A stretch of DNA of 14,107 bases, taken from JAPUDQ01 sp964532145. Lineage in GTDB: Bacteria; Patescibacteriota; Saccharimonadia; Saccharimonadales; Saccharimonadaceae. The stretch is from contig CAZHGM010000023.1 in the NCBI GenBank assembly GCA_964532145.1, forward strand, positions 1 through 14,107, read 5' to 3'. Position 1 is the first letter of the stretch; every line of letters begins with the position of its first letter. The notes under the pieces are model-generated. The model searched no databases. It saw nothing but the letters and a program-made list of their open reading frames with translations, and had not been told where the DNA came from. Made by a program: the position numbers and the translations under genes. Shown here one piece after another: positions 13,248 to 14,107 of this stretch.

Positions 13248-13631
13248 TTAGGTCGTTTTCAGTTGCTTCAATGTTGATCGTACGCTTGCGTCAAGCTGAT
13301 GCGATGGCGTTTCGATAATAATTCCACCGACAATGGATTCATCAATCGTTTCGTTCAGCACAATTTCCGCCTGTTTGCCATGGCCGCGCAGATAATCTCG
13401 CACCAGTTCACGCAGATCGTCCGACAGCGGCCGAGCAGTGGTGACTGTTGCCTCCAACCGACCCAACCGCGCCAGTTCATAGGCGATATCGCGGACAATC
13501 TCGTCAAATTGACCAGTTAGTCGCTGCTCAACCATGTATGCTGCCAAACGGGGGGCAATGCCATGAATATCAGCACCGCCCCACAGATCAGCGGCGATAG
13601 AGCGGGCGATACGGCGGCGTGAAATAATCAT
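13248..13631 (-). CDS. atpH: F-type ATP synthase delta subunit, short form
   Basis: Delta joins the peripheral stalk (subunit b) to the top of F1. The C-terminal signature is clear: TTARPLSDDL (64-73), then ESIVGGIIIETPSHQLDASV (98-117) and a final helix, matching the family's GG-x-I/V ... D-x-S/A-V pattern. The protein has only 127 residues, against about 175-180 in most bacteria. The shortfall is entirely in the N-terminal helical domain, which normally spans about 105 residues and here about 60. It still begins in the usual way, with SRRRIARSIA in place of the common YAxAL helix. The ATG overlaps the atpF stop as TAATG, so no longer upstream start is likely. Its position between atpF and atpA confirms identity. 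Confidence 0.92.
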   Translation of the reverse strand: MIISRRRIARSIAADLWGGADIHGIAPRLAAYMVEQRLTGQFDEIVRDIAYELARLGRLEATVTTARPLSDDLRELVRDYLRGHGKQAEIVLNETIDESIVGGIIIETPSHQLDASVRSTLKQLKTT

Positions 13632-14107
13632 TAGTTTGCTTCTTCCAATGCTTTTTTGATCAAAGCTGCGTCTGTTTTAGCGTCGATTTTAGCACCGATA
13701 ACTTTTTCGGTTGCCGATGCCACGAGGCTCACCATTTCAGCATGCAAGTCTTTTTTGGCGCTTGCTATATCGCTGTCGATTCGTGCCTGAGCCTGCTCGA
13801 GAATATGCTCGGCCTTTTTGTGAGCCTTGGCTTCGGCGTCACCGGCGATGGCGGCCGCTTCATTTTGTGCTGTCTGAACAATACTGGCAGCATCCTTCTT
13901 GGCCTGTTCAAGTTGCTTTTCGGTACCAGCCTCGGCCTTCTCGGCAGCTATTTTAGCTTGTTCGGCCGCCTTAACTGATTCTTCGATTGATTTTTCGCGC
14001 TTGTCGATGGCCGCGAAAAGCGTCGGGAATACCAGTTTTTTCAGTACTGCCAGCAGGATCAGAAACGACAACAGCTGGATAACCAGCAGTTTCCAGTCCA
14101 CACCCAG
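13631..14107 (-). CDS. atpF: F-type ATP synthase b subunit, 5' end outside window
   Basis: Subunit b forms the peripheral stalk that holds F1 against rotation. A single N-terminal membrane helix (LLVIQLLSFLILLAVL) is followed by KKLVFPTLFAAIDKREKSIEES and a long, Ala/Glu/Lys-rich helix of about 120 residues typical of the b dimer. The frame remains open to the right edge (Leu-Gly-Val-Asp-Trp-Lys..). The GTG at 14101 encodes the Val of the usual G(I/V)DW motif just before the membrane helix, so the true start probably lies a few codons beyond the window. The stop overlaps the atpH ATG by one base. A single b gene immediately before atpH, with no second b' visible, suggests a b homodimer. Subunits a and c are expected upstream, off the window. 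Confidence 0.93.
   Translation of the reverse strand: MGVDWKLLVIQLLSFLILLAVLKKLVFPTLFAAIDKREKSIEESVKAAEQAKIAAEKAEAGTEKQLEQAKKDAASIVQTAQNEAAAIAGDAEAKAHKKAEHILEQAQARIDSDIASAKKDLHAEMVSLVASATEKVIGAKIDAKTDAALIKKALEEAN

Noticed and set aside
12394..13251. 285-codon + strand open frame
   Set aside because: It lies wholly antisense to atpA (apart from 21 bases), whose product is unmistakable; the antisense translation shows no domain features.

Overview
This 14.1 kb window comes from a bacterial chromosome and holds about twelve genes and two long, strongly structured intergenic regions. The standard genetic code fits, because TGA ends at least two of the genes. Three things suggest a reduced Patescibacteria/CPR-type genome, perhaps Saccharibacteria: the set of proteins, an unusually short ATP synthase delta subunit, and -10 boxes lying only 6-11 bases before the first start codon of most transcription units. 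This placement is an inference from general appearance, not from a marker gene.

Left end (1-1447). The tail of a coiled-coil protein with near-identical 33-bp tandem repeats runs off the left edge on the + strand. Facing it on the - strand are three unrecognised genes of 162, 84 and 117 codons. The last two are translationally coupled, and the 117-codon protein has two membrane segments.

Middle (1487-6290). A strong consensus promoter (1487-1515) reads into about 580 bases of back-to-back hairpins ending in a rho-independent terminator (RNA-1). Next comes a 1104-codon UvrD/AddA-like helicase with a C-terminal RecB-family nuclease domain, apparently on a leaderless mRNA. It is followed by a second, larger structured region of about 765 bases (RNA-2) with more than a dozen perfect stems, one of which is part of a tRNA-like cloverleaf at 5789-5889. 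Neither RNA carries hallmarks of RNase P RNA, tmRNA, SRP RNA, 6S RNA or rRNA that I can see. They are the best candidates here for something undescribed. A small Cys-rich reading frame (5534-5782) overlaps RNA-2 and may or may not be real.

Right-middle (6387-8054). A tRNA-dihydrouridine synthase gene is followed by a HAD-family phosphatase gene. The phosphatase has a single-base frameshift near its end; its true C-terminus is still readable in another frame up to 8054.

Right end (8051-14107). On the - strand, in transcription order, lie atpF (cut by the window edge), atpH, atpA, atpG, atpD and atpC, tightly packed with overlapping or nearly abutting stop and start codons. Immediately downstream is a putative beta/zeta-carbonic-anhydrase-like metalloprotein gene. 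The F1 part of the ATP synthase is complete; subunits a and c would lie beyond the right edge.
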